64,000 nucleotides of DNA from Stercorarius parasiticus (Eukaryota; Chordata; Aves; Charadriiformes; Stercorariidae), in the NCBI GenBank assembly GCA_013396915.1, contig VWZL01002553.1, positions 62,001 through 126,000 of the forward strand. Direction: 5' to 3'. A program made the position numbers and the translations under genes. Position 1 is the stretch's first letter. Every line of letters begins with the position of its first letter. The notes beneath the pieces are model-generated. The model saw nothing but the letters and a program-made list of their open reading frames with translations, made no database searches and was not told the origin of the DNA. Shown in pieces: positions 36,396 to 49,490 of this stretch.

Positions 36396-36421
36396 GAGAA
36401 AGCTAGGAGGCCAGCCACACT

Positions 36422-36422
36422 N
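36422..36422. other. ambiguous base / probable assembly gap at PRCP exon 1
   Basis: A single N lies in the GC-rich promoter exactly where PRCP exon 1 is expected. GC-rich first exons of bird genes are often missing from assemblies. The true gap length is unknown. Confidence 0.65.
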
Positions 36423-36427
36423 AGCAG
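36423..36427 (+). CDS. PRCP: possible 3' remnant of PRCP exon 1
   Basis: The five bases AGCAG after the N are followed by GTAGGA, giving CAG/GTAGGA, an acceptable donor. PRCP exon 2 begins in phase 0 with Ile-Asp-His-Phe-Gly-Phe. If exon 1 ends here, its last codons are xAG-CAG, so the junction reads ...Gln-Ile-Asp-His-Phe, which resembles the QQ/QK before (V/I)DHF in this peptidase family. The remaining 55 or so residues, including the signal peptide, would be in the gap. The call is an inference from position, phase and donor. Confidence 0.4.
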
Positions 36428-36569
36428 GTAGGAGCCGCCGCGGCCCCCGCCTTCCCCCAGGGACCTCCGCTCCATAACGGGGCTGGTTGTAAGGGGGTGG
36501 TCGCCACTCTCCATGGGAGGCGATCTCAGCGCGGTGGTGGGCCGGGGTGAGGGGAAATGAGGTGTGGGG

Positions 36570-37115
36570 GGGTTCTGCCCCTCTGCTCCCCTCTGGTGAG
36601 ACCCCACCTGCGTCCGGCTGTGGAGCTTTTGACATAAGAAGGACATGGACCTGTTGGAACGGGTCCAGCGGAGGCCACGAAGATGCTCAGAGGGCTGGAA
36701 CACATCCTGCTATGGGGACAGGCTGAGAGAGCTGGGGTTGTTCAGCCTGGAGAGGAGAAGGCTCCAGGGAGACCTTATAGCGGCCTTCCAGTACCTGAAG
36801 GGGGCCTACAGGGAAGCTGGGGAGGGACTTTTTATCAGGGAGTGTAGCAATAGGATGAGGGGTAACAGTTTTAAATGGAAAGAGGGTAGATTTAGATGAG
36901 ATATCAGGAAGAAATTCTTTCCTGTGAGGGTGGTGAGCCCCTGGCCCAGGTTGCCCAGGGAAGCTGTGGCTGCCCCATCCCTGGAGGGGTTCAAGGCCAG
37001 GCTGGACGGGGCTTGGAGCAGCCTGGGCTGGTGGGAGGTGTCCCTGCCCAGGGCAGGGGGTTGGAACTAGGTGGTCTTTAAGGTCGCTTCCAACTCTAAT
37101 CATTCTATGATTCTA
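36570..37115 (+). repeat. CR1 LINE 3' fragment (copy 5, forward) at the promoter edge
   Basis: The match starts around GTTCTGCCCCTCTGCTCC and runs to CATTCTATGATTCTA. The ORF2 C-terminus is recognisable (MDLLERVQRR, RLQGDLIAAFQYLKG) but interrupted by stops and frameshifts. Its 3' tail is nearly identical to copies 2 and 3. It sits about 140 bases after the putative PRCP exon 1 donor. Confidence 0.93.
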
Positions 37116-40100
37116 AATCTGCCTCCGCTGGCGTGCTGTGGGGCTTGCTGGTGCTGCTGGAGCAGTGTCTGTCACTTAGAGGTTTTTCTGCAGCCCAGCT
37201 GAGCACAGCTGCAGGCAGGGACTTTCCGTGGGGATTCAGGGGGCATTTTCTTTTATCAGATGTCTCCTTTAGCTTCAGACTGGATAGGACTATATTTTTT
37301 ACGATTTCTAGATGTTGCAGTGCTCGGTCCCCTTGTTAAAATGTTCCAGGTCTTGAATATACCAATTAAGTTGCTGTTAAACTATTTAAAGTGACAAGTA
37401 GTCTGCTTTACTGTATCTATGCACCATATCCTAGCACCAAAGTCTGTATTCCAAAACATACTGCACAGCATGTTGCCAGAGAGGGGCCAGGGACCTCAGT
37501 TGTACCCTGATGGTATTTGCAAATAGCAGTTGTGTGATTTTGTTTGTTTGTTTTAAATATGGAACAGGTTTCTGTTACTAACCTGAGTGCTGTTTTTCCT
37601 GTCTTCTCCAACAATTCTCCTTGCAATTTGTTGGCAAAATCCAGAGCATGTGAACAGAACAGAGGGTTTCACAATGTTGGCTACAAGTGCTGGTGTGGTC
37701 CCCTTGCAGAAAACTTGTTTACAGGTTTTCACAAAAACAGTCAACAGTTCCTTTGTATGTGTTAGAGAATGTCTGCATCTTCACCTGTGCTGTACCCGAT
37801 TTTTGCAGCGGAGGTAATGGTTCCCCTTTCTGGGAAGTGTAGTAAGGGGAGAGAACACTTGTCAAGTATTCTCTTGGTTTGATTAGAATCAGGCTTGTAG
37901 CCTGCATCTGAATTTCATGCCCTTGTCCATGCAGGAAGTGGTGGGAAGGAGAAGGTGTTTAATTCACAGGCATCTTGGATGGTATGTGGATTGAACATCT
38001 CCTGTTTCTACTTTGTAGAAGGTGAATTTATGATGGAATGAGTAAAATGGGAAGATTACACTTTCAGAGAGAACAGAGATGAAAAAAACAGATAACCCTT
38101 GTAAGATTATCCTGAATAGCTATGGAATAATTTTAGAGTCAAGCTCCTTGTCATTAGAGGTGTGAGAGATGGGTTGGGAACAATTTTAGTGAGAAATCCA
38201 TGCATTGAGATGATAGTTTTCTGCAGACAGTGTTACTTGTTTGGAAGCACTCCTTTTCCAGTGGTCTCCCTGCATAAATCATGGAATTCCCCTGTCTTGA
38301 AAGCATCTCTGCCTAATGCTTTTCAGTCACTTGGGTAGCGATTGGGATTTGGGTCCCTCCCTTAACTCCTCTAATAGCCCTGAAGCCTATTTTGCTAACG
38401 TACTGCAGATACCATCTGCAATGTGTGGTCAGTGTTGGCCGGGACATCAATCTTGTGGTTGTGTTGTAACTCTTAAGTGTGACACCTAATTGTTCCGGCA
38501 CATTGCTGTCATAGTATCAGTGATACTAATTCTGTGCAATGGTCTGAACTACCCTGTGTCACTGTTGTCCTCATCCCTTCTCTGGGTTGTGGTATCATCT
38601 GGTTATTTTCCTTAGCTATCAGCAGAGACAGCCCGTGTGCCCTCCACGTGCCAGCAAAGCACAGAGGTGCTGTGTACCTGAGATCTGTGGATTTTGGGAG
38701 GCAGATAGATGTTGAGAAAAGGGAGGGAAGAGTCCCTGTGACATCCAGTTGTAAAGTTGATGCCACATCTTGTGCCCTTCACTCTCTTCCGTGTTTTCTT
38801 CCCCTCATACGTCAGCCAAAGTCATGTTGGTTGAGAGTAGCTGCAGTAGGGAAGAGGGGTCCTGTTCACAAGCCTTGAAATCCTTGCTTTCCTTGTACAA
38901 AGACTTAATAGTATTGCAGAATGTGGTGGAAGATGTGTGTATATTCATTTTGTATTCATCAAAGATTTGAATGCCCCTGCCTGGCGCTTGAAAGATACAG
39001 GGTTAGCATAAGAGGTCTAATCACATGGAGGGCATAAGACTGTTCCTTATCAGTAGCGTAGCATGCAGAACTGATAGGCAAACTCTTCAGCCCGTACGAA
39101 ACATGTGCTGAGTGCTGCTGTCTGGGAATTTGTAATTACATTATGATTCTGTAGTGGAACATAAATACCATGATTAACATATTTAATAGGGGCGGTGATA
39201 TTTTGCCACCTCTCATGATTGTTGAAGTTTAATTATTTACATTATAGTTGCTTACGGCATGAATCATCTGCTTCTATTGCATGCTGCTGAGTCCTTCTTA
39301 CCTAAAGTTCCTGTTTTGATTCTTGTTTATCCCTTTGATGGCTTTCAGCATCGGTTAAAATTATTTCTATAAAATCATGCAATGTAAAAGTGATTTTTTT
39401 ATAATATGTCAAAATATTACACTGTCCACAAAAGAAAACTTTGAAAAGTCTACATAAATTTCTTGCATGAATTCTGTTGCTTAAAAATATCTCATGAGCA
39501 CTGTCAACAATTCATTAGTGTTGCACATTGGAGAAATGAATTTCAGAAGCTGAAAATTCTCATGTGGCATTACAATCTCTAAGTGGAGCCTCTTGACATG
39601 AAGGCCTATACACCTGTAGCATTGCTCGAGGGTTTAGTGTCAGCCTTTACTGCGAAACAATGATATTTAAGTCTGCTTTCATAAAAATGGAGGAGTAACA
39701 GGGTCAGAGTTCAGCTCAACGCTCATTTACGTTGAACTTCCTCCTGTTGACTATTTTAAGTGTCAGACATCTCCGATGACGGGGCTAAAGTCTGGAATAT
39801 TGAGAAATAGGTCAAGCAATGTCTGTGTCAGTGTGACTAGGATCTTAGCTTGCGTACTGGACTGTGTATGTCCTCAACAACTCTTACTATTTTGGCTTGG
39901 GGGTGTGATTTCCTCCCCCTTCATAAATAACTGATGCCTGTTGGCCCTCTACTCCAATGCAGAAGTGAAATTACCCCAGCATATAGGTACCTCATGCTGA
40001 CCTAGGTTAGTAGATGGCCCTTGAAGGAGAAACTCTGCCATTGGCCACATCTTTACATCAACAAATTGTATCTATATTGGGGAAGCTGGTCTCCTTTTCA

Positions 40101-43100
40101 TCTCTTTCGATGTACGAGCGTGACTGTTGTAAGCAAGACTGTTCTCACTTCTGCTTTGCTAGCTTGTTTGCTTAAAGGTTGCTAGTGATTTGTGTATTAA
40201 ATTAATCCATCCAAAACTGAACTTCACAGAGAGAATGAGTAGGATGTATAGAGCTGCAGGAAGACGACCACTATCTGAATGACTTCTGTTCTAGGCAACT
40301 GTGTCAATGACCATAATTCAAATTCAATGGAAAGACTTGGTGAGGTATCCAAGAGCCATCTGCTTCTCTTTGCCCAAGTAGAAATGACCTTATAGCGTAG
40401 TGGGGAGGGTCTGGAGTCGGGCAGCTTTTCTGACCTTGGGGGCGCCTTGTCTTGCACCTCTGCATTCCTGTGCATGTGTGGTGCTTTAAGTGCAGTGCTG
40501 CTGAGAGGATGATGCTTTAAATATCCTGATATTTGAAAGATTCTCAATGATAAGCTGTCTCTTTCAGAAAAGAGAGTGGATGTGGTGTCTCTTCACTCAA
40601 TTTGATAATTGATGGCTGTGTGAGACTTAATGTGCTGGTGGACCCTTCACCCCAATCACGCTTTGTAAGCTTTGGGAACTGCTATGAGTTGGCCTAAGAA
40701 CCAATGTCACAAGTACAAATTAACTTAACGTTCAGCAAGTTACTGAGCCTGGTCCTTCCATCAGGTTGTCTTTTGAACTAATGTGTGTCAATTGTGTCAC
40801 CATTTCCAGAAGATGGGTTCTGATTGCATTTAATAACTTCCTAGATGTCATACCTATGTCAGTATTTCACAGCTTAGTGAGTTCATATGCAAGTCTCTGT
40901 GCTCTGAAACACACCTGCACTTCATATTGCGTGTACATAAAAGGGAGCTATGTTGAAGCTTCAAAGTAATGAAGTTTCAAAAGTAATGCAATTTGATCTT
41001 TTCTGTCTGTATTGGGTGCCTTTAATACCCTATGTTGTATTACAGACTGAAGTTCTGAGGCATAGAAAATTAAAGCCTTGATTGAAAGTGCAAAAATTAG
41101 AATCCAAGTTTGAAGCCAGAGAAGAGAATTTGAGAAGGGCTGCAAAGGAGAAGCAAAGATATACTTTTCAGACATGACACTGTTCTACAGGAAGGGCCAA
41201 TTTAGAGGAAGCCAGTGAATCCCAGAATTTTCCTGTTCTAACTGAAAATATACTACAGCAAAAAAACCAATTTCAGTCTAAGGTCACTGCATGAATGTGC
41301 AGAGTAAGGGAAAGTGAGGTGAAGAGATTGGATCACCTTTTTGATGACAATGTTGTCTTAATTTATCATTTTATGATGATAAACTTGGATTAGATGGTGA
41401 TAAAATGGTAACTTTGGATTAATCCAAACAAGGGGTACAGTTCTGCTGTTAGGTGTTGTATCTGTTGTACTCACAAGAAGGAAGTTTACAATTACAGAAC
41501 AAGATACCTTTAATCGAATTCACAGTTTTCCAGTCTTTGAAAATTTCACTGTTGTATGTAAATGAGCGTCACTAAAAACATAAATATAACACTGCTGTAT
41601 AAGATGTTTTAATGCTAATGAAGTAACTCTCAACCACGGGCCTAAAACTTGCTTTTAGGATGTTAAGACAGATTGAGATTGGCACTTAAAATCTTGGTTA
41701 GCAATTTTTTCAGCATTTTATTGTGACTCAGGCTGGTGTCCCAAAATAGTAACAGATGTCAGGAATGGTTAAGATGGGTTTGTTTTTCATGTCTGGCACC
41801 ATAATACAATAGTACTTCTAACTCCTGGTAAAGGAAAAAACAAAGTGCTTTTTACAGAGCCCCTTGGTACCAATTTAAAGTTCTGTCAGTGGTTAGAGAA
41901 GAAGTGATGTTGCTGTTTGTCTTGGAGGTGAATTACTTGGAATATATGTTTTGCTCATCAAGTAGTACAGGAGTCTTTGGCAGCTCTTACTCTGTGATTT
42001 CATAGTGTGATTTAAAACGGGAGCTGTAAGCTGTAAACCAGGTCCATAAGCAGAAACAATAGCTCTTATTCAGTGGACAGGAAAACGGGGAAGTACTTGT
42101 TAAAGCCTGTCAGTGAATTTTTATTTTTATGCACTACTTATCTGTGGGTCACAATGCAGACATCAGCTTCTCAAATTAAGCAGGAAACATTTAATTTCCT
42201 CACAACCTTCAGTCTCTTCCTTCAAGTGAACAGTTAATACTAGAGAATACAAAAAGCCCCAATGATCACTGCGCTGTCTGAAAATAAGCATCTTTTTATC
42301 TCGCTAGCTTCAGTCATTAAAAGCTGTAATAGGCCACTGAAAGATTTCTGATAGACTGTCTTGATTAAAGAAAGTCTAAAGGACTAAATAATAAACAAAA
42401 CTGCATATGGCTGAAGTAGCATGCTGCTTACGAGCCAGACGTGCATGAGAGAAATCCCGTTAGCTTCACTGAACTTATTTTGACTTGTATCAATTGCCCA
42501 TCAGCTTCTAGCAGTTGAATCATTTTTAGCTCTGAATTTCTTGCTTTTTTCAGGGGGAGGGACTGGGTGAACAGGTAGGGAGGGATGAAATTCAAAGTGG
42601 TATTTGATGTTAATGTGTTCTGTATTGATTTCCTCATCTGACTTTGAAGAGATCAAGACCAGCCAACAGCGTAAGTTGTCATAGACTGTGTGGATAACTT
42701 GTAACATACGCCAAATTGGTGAGAGATTAGAGGTCACACTTGATTATTTAATTTTAAAGCTTCAAAAACTGATGAAATACCTTAATTTTCTTTGCTTCAC
42801 ACATTCTGGAATATTTAGATTTGATATCTAAAGCAGTGAAACTTGTAAGAAAATTAATGGGGATAATCAGGCTGTACTTGGTCATCTTCCATATACTTGC
42901 AAAATGGTTAATTTCTTTGTTTTCCAGGTATGTGAATTCAGAGGATTAAATATGGACAGAAGAATGGGAATGGCATTTCTTTTTGTCCCAGTCAGTTATA
43001 CTCTCCTCCTTGCCTGTGGTGTAGGGAAATAAACTTACTGTTTATTTTAATCTATGCTGTAGTTCAGCCCTAATGTGCCTGCAATATTTTCTAATACTCG

Positions 43101-46100
43101 GGACTGTTGTAGTGCTGCTTCCAAGTGGCGTTATTACTGTCAGTTGTGCTGTGGTTGCCATTCTCTGTATGCATATAGTGAGCAAAGAACAAACTTCTGA
43201 TCCCTTTGGGCTATTGTTTCTATCTTCAAATTGACACAACAGCTTCTTCCATTATTTACTCCTACAGCCAGGATACAAAGTTTATGTACAAGCTTACCCT
43301 TGTGTGGGATGTGAGTACTGCGCTAGCTTCTCCCCCTGACTGCTGATATGGACACAGTTGGTGGTGCATCTCCTTTCATTCCTAGTTAATTTATTCTGCT
43401 TCCAAAGGGAGTAAATTTTCTTGTATGGTAAAGCAAAAAACCTTTCTAAAAGCATCCACAAAGGGATATAGTGTGAAAAAGCTAGTCAGAGGTAGGCTTA
43501 GATGGTAGTTTCCGTGCAGGAACTTCCTTTCAAGACAACAGGAACAGAAAGTGATGGGCATCAGGCCCTTCGACTTCAGCAGGGCTTGGACTGAGGCCAA
43601 ACTGAACTAGAGGAAGTGGGTGAAAGCAAAACCAGCATTAGCAAAACATTTGATTTATGCCTCAAAGCAGCAGCTTGCTTCTCCTTACTGCCTGACTCCC
43701 TGAAAACTGAGCCTTTCACAAAAGCTGTTCAGAACCACATGCTGCTCTGGAAGCACCGGCTTTTCTGTAGTGTTTCCTATACAGTGATAAATGGCTAGCC
43801 ACCTACAAGTATACAGTTTTCAGTCCTCTAAGTCACTGCTATCGGGGGAAAATGCTCAGTTCCCTTGACTCCTAAGCAGGAGCTCCTGTGCTACAAGATG
43901 ACAGCAAATGGCTTTTAGCAATATCTGTAGAGTTACTCAGTCTGTTCTGAACAGGGTAGTTCATAACAAAATGTTCTTGCCTATTTTAAAGTGGAAAAAG
44001 AAAAATAGAAATAGGAATAGGAAAACTTTTTTGGTTAAAAATCTGAGAGCCTCTATTTACATGAGAAAACTTGCTTTGCTATGAGAAGAAAAGCATCGGT
44101 GGTCCAGGTCAATTCTGGGTGTTAACTGCAGTGGTAGAAAGGCCCATTGTTTATCCATGTGTTTACTAGGGCTTTTCAGCCACTGGAGGACTCTCGTAAT
44201 GGTTGTGACAAGAGACCTGGATGTTTCTGTTGTACAATAGAGCAATCTGTAGAAAAAATGTTTTCACCTGCAGGGAGCCACGGATGTTATTTCCCTGCAT
44301 GCTGCTGGTCACCCTATCATCCTGTCTACCGATGTCTTGGAGCCCTGCAAGCAAGCAGTTGCTCTCTGGTGTTCAGACATGTTGCAAGCTTGCCAGAGAA
44401 GCAGTTGCTACGTGGTATTTTTGCTATTGCATAAGGACTGTATGACTAATTGCTGCTTTGATGCTTTGTTTTCTGAAATTGTCTTCCCCCCTCCCTCTTG
44501 GATGCTCATCAGAATTGGTAGCTGTTAAAGAAATGATCCACAGTGGCATGTGTAAAATCCCTAGCACCGGACCTTACAGAGATATTCAGTGCCTTCTAAT
44601 GCTGTTGCCATTTTGCCTGTGCCTTATCTAACTAGAATAATATCTGGGTGGATGACAGGACAGTTTTCACTTTGTCTGTCTCTCTTCCCCCCCCTCCCCT
44701 CCCAGGGTCTCCTGTTTTGTGTGGGATTAGATGGAGAAAATCAAACACAAGTAATAGTGGTTGAACTAGGGCTGGGAGAATAATAGAACAGAGCAAATTT
44801 CCTTGTAGCTCTGAAAAATCTGGGAAGGAAAACGGTAGCAGCTTCAGTTAAACCATTAAAAGCATTTGAGTTAGAAAGTTCTAGCTCTTTTTGGGGGGAG
44901 GGGTAGAGGTATTTTAATACTTAATTTGACCAAATCAAAATATATTCTTGAATGTGAAATGCTTTCCTTCTCCATGTCCTTGTTTACAAAAAGGCTGAGG
45001 AAGACTTTCAAATGAAAACAGTTTTGATCAGGGAAGATCAAACTTATTTTGTGAAGTATTTTGTTTAAACAATTAGTCCCAGTCAAAAATTTAGGATGCT
45101 CTCAGCAAAACTGGAATATTTTTATACTGCTTAATCTATGACATGTTGGAGGCTCATGTACCATTTTTTCCTCCCCTTTGAAGTTAATCCTCCAAATGTG
45201 ATGGATTTGTAATTCGATCGGGAAGTCAGATGGAAAAAATTACAGGCCTTTGCCTGTTACAGGTCTGAGAGACCTTTCACAAGGATAACTTTGTTTTTGC
45301 TGGGGTAGTGCATCTTTGTGCTTTGAAATAATACATTTTGGGTAATATAACTTTGACCTGTTTGTTCCCTACTCCTTGCACCACCCCTTGTCCCATGGAA
45401 GAATTTCACGAGGATAATAATGCCTTGAATGGAAGCATCAATGCTGTGAACATTTGGTGTGTTTATCACCAGAGTAGTTTGTTATAAATTTGTGCAGTTG
45501 ATTGACTCTCAGCAGCACAAGCCTCTCCATTGCTTGAAGAATGGGGTGGCAGGGGAACGGAGAGCGGTGTTATGCAGTATCAGCAGTAAAGCTGGTCAAA
45601 GTTATTCCTCCGGTCTCCTGCCTTGGTCACCTGTTCTCTCCCTTGTGCTGGAGCTTTGCCACTCTAATCTGGGGCAACAAATTTTGGGAGGGCTGTGAGA
45701 CCTCTCAGACAGTCTTTCCAACTGGAGGAACTGTAATGAGGAGTTGCGTCCTTACTGTGACTGGTGGAGGATTTTTACGCTGAAGTAGTTAAAGTCTAAA
45801 TGTGACTATGGACTTCATTTTTACATGGTATGGTAAGGAGAATCTGGAGTTTCACTAATGGTTTGTGGAAGTTGAAACCAATTTGTTTGTGTTCCTGTTA
45901 GGTCATTAGGTTTCCAACATAAAAATAACCTTTCATCATATACTGTTTGGAAATTGTTTGTTTCTAACAAGGGCTGACCTGAGTAGCCTGGTGCTTTCCT
46001 ACAGCATATCCTGTAGCTGTTCACATGTTCTTTGGCCTCTTTCTTTTAAGTGTCTTGTCCAAACAGTGTGACTCGGCGGGGGTAGAGTTCCTGTCTGAGG

Positions 46101-47109
46101 CTTTCCTTGTCAGTGCTTTTTAATCACTGAAGTGATAAATGAGTGCTAAAAGCAGACTTCCTTAAAAGTTGCAACCTCCCAAGAGCAGGTGACGTAGTTT
46201 CTGCAGCATGAAAGAAGTTTCAGTAAAATCCAAGAAGTGTGATTCTAGTCAAAGGCCAGTCTGTTCACGAGGACATACCGCTAAGGCAAGAGATCCCTCC
46301 ATTACAAGGATCTTAAGCCTGGATTTGTTTTGGGGAGCGCGTTTGGCTCAAAGCTAAATCCAACCAAAGAAAAACTGGTAATGGTTACTCAAGACCATCG
46401 CCAGTAGAATGGAAGCTGGAATAGGCAAACAGCATGTGTATTCTTATGTCTACATCTTCCGTTAAATGTGACAGATTAATGAAGTAAAATTAAATCTAAG
46501 GAACAAAACTTCAGAATTATGGGGAGTGTGGAAGATTAGGATTACATCAAGTCCATCTCTTCTAATTTTCTTATATTATTTAGGCGTAGGCCTTTCAAGT
46601 TTGTGGGTTAATGTAGCCTGATGCAAGACAGTGCAGTGTGCATCGCCGTGCTCTTCCACAGAGCATCAAATTACTGTGGATCATTCATTTCAACAGACTG
46701 GTGCTAATCGTCAGTCTCTGCTGTCCCTTGCACAAGCATCAGCCTAGAAAGTAAGGGAACACCTTGCATGTAAAATGGAAAAGCTAAAACAAAGCTAACC
46801 TTGATTGTCTTGGTTTATTTTCTTTTTTTTTTCCTTCACTAAATGAGCAGGGACAAACCAAAAGAATCTTGCCAGCAGCCTGAGATGAAGCCTCAGTCCT
46901 GGCAGACTGATACACAAAAGTGTGCAATAGGATGAAACAAAGCAAAAAGAACAGTGTCAGGGAGGGAGAATTTTTTAAAAACTGATTTTTATTTACCTTT
47001 CATTTCTGGTTCTGTCTCCCCTGCTATGGAGACATAAATAGTGTGTGTGAGTATATATTTTTAGTGGTACTCTACTGCTGCAATGGTTTTTATGAGCTTG
47101 AATATTTAA

Positions 47110-47220
47110 TTATATGTAGTGGTACTTGTAACAAAATTTGGGGCCCCTTGAACATGATGCTGTACAAAGATGGCAAGGCAGTCCCTGCCCTCATGAACTT
47201 GCAAGTTAAATGGAGGAAGT
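47110..47220 (+). repeat. possible ancient amniote repeat relic
   Basis: The phrase GCTGTACAAAGATGGCAAGG then CAGTCCCTGCCCTCATGAAC resembles a motif (GCACTGTACAAACA...ACAGTCCCTGCCC..GAGCTTACAATCTAA) that recurs in old dispersed repeats of reptile and mammal genomes. I cannot name the family. Confidence 0.3.
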
Positions 47221-48877
47221 AAAGATTTTTAAGAGGAAACAAAACTAATAGGGCCAGCTAACTGGACTGGAGTCCCACAGCCTGCCAGGAGTAAAACCAG
47301 GAATAAAAACACATCGGTGAAATCCCAAAGAGGCTAGTGCCCACATTGCTGTTCACGCAGGAGGATATCCTCGGACTATCCTGTATCTTCCTGTCCTCAG
47401 GAAATCATTCAGACAGGATGAACACTCAAAACAACTCCACGAACGCTTGGAGGGTCGAGCATGCCTCTCAAAATCCCCTGGCTTCTCACTGGTAAAACAA
47501 CTGACTTGATTTCAGGTGGAATATCCAAGTTTGGGAAAATAAAGCTATTCCTTAAGAGGCTTGAAATCTGAGGCATGACAGAAAGGCTTTCAGACACTTG
47601 CAATCTTGCCAGAAACTCAAAAGCATAAAACCATCAAGTGCTTGTTTACCACCTTGAATGACATTAAATGCTTCTGTTTAGAAGTTACCCTGTGAATGAT
47701 AGTCATCTTTTGGTAAAGGCGTGGGTTTGCTGTCCTGTCTCTGTAGTCACTAATGACCTTAAGATGCTGCTGAGAAGGAAGTGGGTTTTAGCCCACATGT
47801 CCTGTTTTGTCTTTGTACTTCATCCAGTGTCCTAGCTCCTGAGTACTTCCAGGATTATATTAAGCAGACTAACATCTGTACAATAACTAACTAACATCTG
47901 GTGTGCCTTTTTTGTTTCCTCCCCAGGGGACATGTGTGGCAAAGTGACGTGTTTTATTTTAAATGGACTTCAAAATAACAAAAAAACGCATTTAAAAAAA
48001 CACCCTGAGATAAGTCATCTTTGAGAGCTCAGTATAAGCACACAATACATCTGCACATATAAGGTAAAGTCAAAGAAATGTGCCGTGTATTTTGAGCAGA
48101 AGGCAGTGAGGTGGGTTTTGGCCCTTCCTTCTACTTTGTTCAGTGGACCAGTCTGGAGAAAGCTCCTTGTCCTGAGCTGATGAGCTGCACTTCACTGTAG
48201 AAGGCTTCTCTGAGCTAAAGGATCAAAGCTGCTGACTCGAGCCTTCAGTCTAGAGCTCTCATCAGCCTCTTGGACACAACAGCTTGTGCTGCCTACCGCT
48301 GTTTTTAATCAGACTCTGTGAATGCAGTTCTTGGAAGCCATGGCCGTGCTTTGGGAAGTGGCTGCAGTCTTCCATCTGGAGCTGGCTGCCTCTTGAGTGA
48401 TCTGTTACGTGTATGCGTGCATCTTCCCCAAGAGCTTTGTGAGTCTTTTGACCCAAAAGATGCGCAGGAAAATACTAGGTGATTCCTTTTTTTTTTTTTA
48501 AACCACACAAAGTTCATGAAGATTTTTGGACATAGAACTGAAATTTTGTTGCTTGTTCTTTGCCTCACATCTGTAGCTCTCCAAAATATTCCCATCCTGC
48601 CTACCTCAGCTGATAGAAGTTTCCCTTAAACGTATTCATAACTTACTACTTTCATACTCCTCTTTCTCCTTTTATCCTCCATTTTATTTGTGTCAGAAGG
48701 ACTGATCCTGTGTCAGACTGTTGTGCGTCCATGCTACTTTCATTTGTAAAAAACTCCGGTTGTATTGCTGATGACTGTATTCTTATTTCAACCGAACTTG
48801 CTAGGTAGTCCTGGTTACGGAAGTCTAAAATTTTAGGCTGTGTAACTGGTTTGGATTAATTCTAGAGTAGTTTAATT

Positions 48878-49010
48878 TTGGAAGGGAACTCTGCATGTCA
48901 TCTTCGGTTCAACCTCCCACTCAAGGCAGGGCCGAATTCAGAATTGTATTAGGTTGCGCAGGACCTCGTACTTGCTGCCGACATCCTGGCAAGAATTGTC
49001 ATTATGAAAA
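48878..49010 (-). repeat. old CR1 tail relic (reverse)
   Basis: TTGGAAGGGAACTCTGCATG, then TCATCTTCGGTTCAACCTCC and CACTCAAGGCAGGGCC, matches the reverse complement of an older CR1 tail (GGAAGGGACCTCTGGAGGTCATC, then CCAACCCCCTGCTCAAAGCAGGGCC) with many differences. It is far more diverged than copies 1-5. Confidence 0.6.
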
Positions 49011-49289
49011 CTGTGATTAGAAAAACCTCATATATGCTAGTGGACCTGTACCAGTGTTACTTTTAACTAACAGTTAAGGTATTGTAAATGTGTACTAAAC
49101 TGCTTTTTTTTTCTTTGGCTGTTGTGGTCTATTTTAATAAAGCCTGGTTGCAAAAGTCATCGCTTTTTGTCTTACTCCTTTTGCATACGTGTGGAAAATA
49201 AACGTTCTGGTTCAACTTTTTAATGAAATCTGACTTAAGAAAAAAAAAAAGCTAAACCAAATAGCTGGGTGGTTTGAGTTGTAAAGTAC

Positions 49290-49490
49290 ACTTCCCACGG
49301 CGTGTGGGGCTTCTTTCTTGTTTGCATGCCAGTTCTCTGAGGGACGGCGACAGCAAGCCCTTGTTGAGGGCGACCGGCAGCTCCCACGGGAGCCCTGCGC
49401 GTCCCTGCAGCGCGGTTTGCCTGCGCGACAGCTCCATCTGCTGTCCCCGAGCTACGGCTTTCCCGTTGTGTCCCAACCTCGCGCTCCACA
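49290..49490. other. small GC-rich, CpG-containing island inside PRCP intron 1
   Basis: A 200-base segment with around 15 CpGs stands out from AT-rich surroundings. It has open frames in more than one register, but none resembles a known protein. It could be an orphan CpG island, an alternative first exon or enhancer, or a piece of degenerate inserted DNA. Confidence 0.35.

Larger units (their letters stand above)
35850..36620. promoter_or_regulatory. CpG-rich bidirectional promoter of DDIAS and PRCP
   Basis: Base composition changes sharply from AT-rich intron to CpG-rich sequence here. The region separates the minus-strand DDIAS from the plus-strand PRCP. It contains two adjacent ETS/GABPA-type motifs (CCGGAAG at 36285-36291, CCGGAAGTG at 36292-36300), a GC box near 36324-36331 and two CCAAT boxes at 36350-36354 and 36391-36395. 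There is no TATA box. This is the usual make-up of a divergent housekeeping promoter. Neither transcription start can be set to the base. A gap (N) at 36422 interrupts the PRCP side. Confidence 0.7.

Noticed and set aside
36394..36421. ATG in the second CCAAT box (CCAATGAG) as the PRCP start codon
   Set aside because: The following codons (MRKLGGQPH) do not look like a signal peptide, and the sequence stops at a gap. It cannot be supported.
36308..36703. Minus-strand frames of 104-131 codons crossing the N at 36422
   Set aside because: They combine promoter sequence, an unknown base and antisense CR1, so they have no value as genes.
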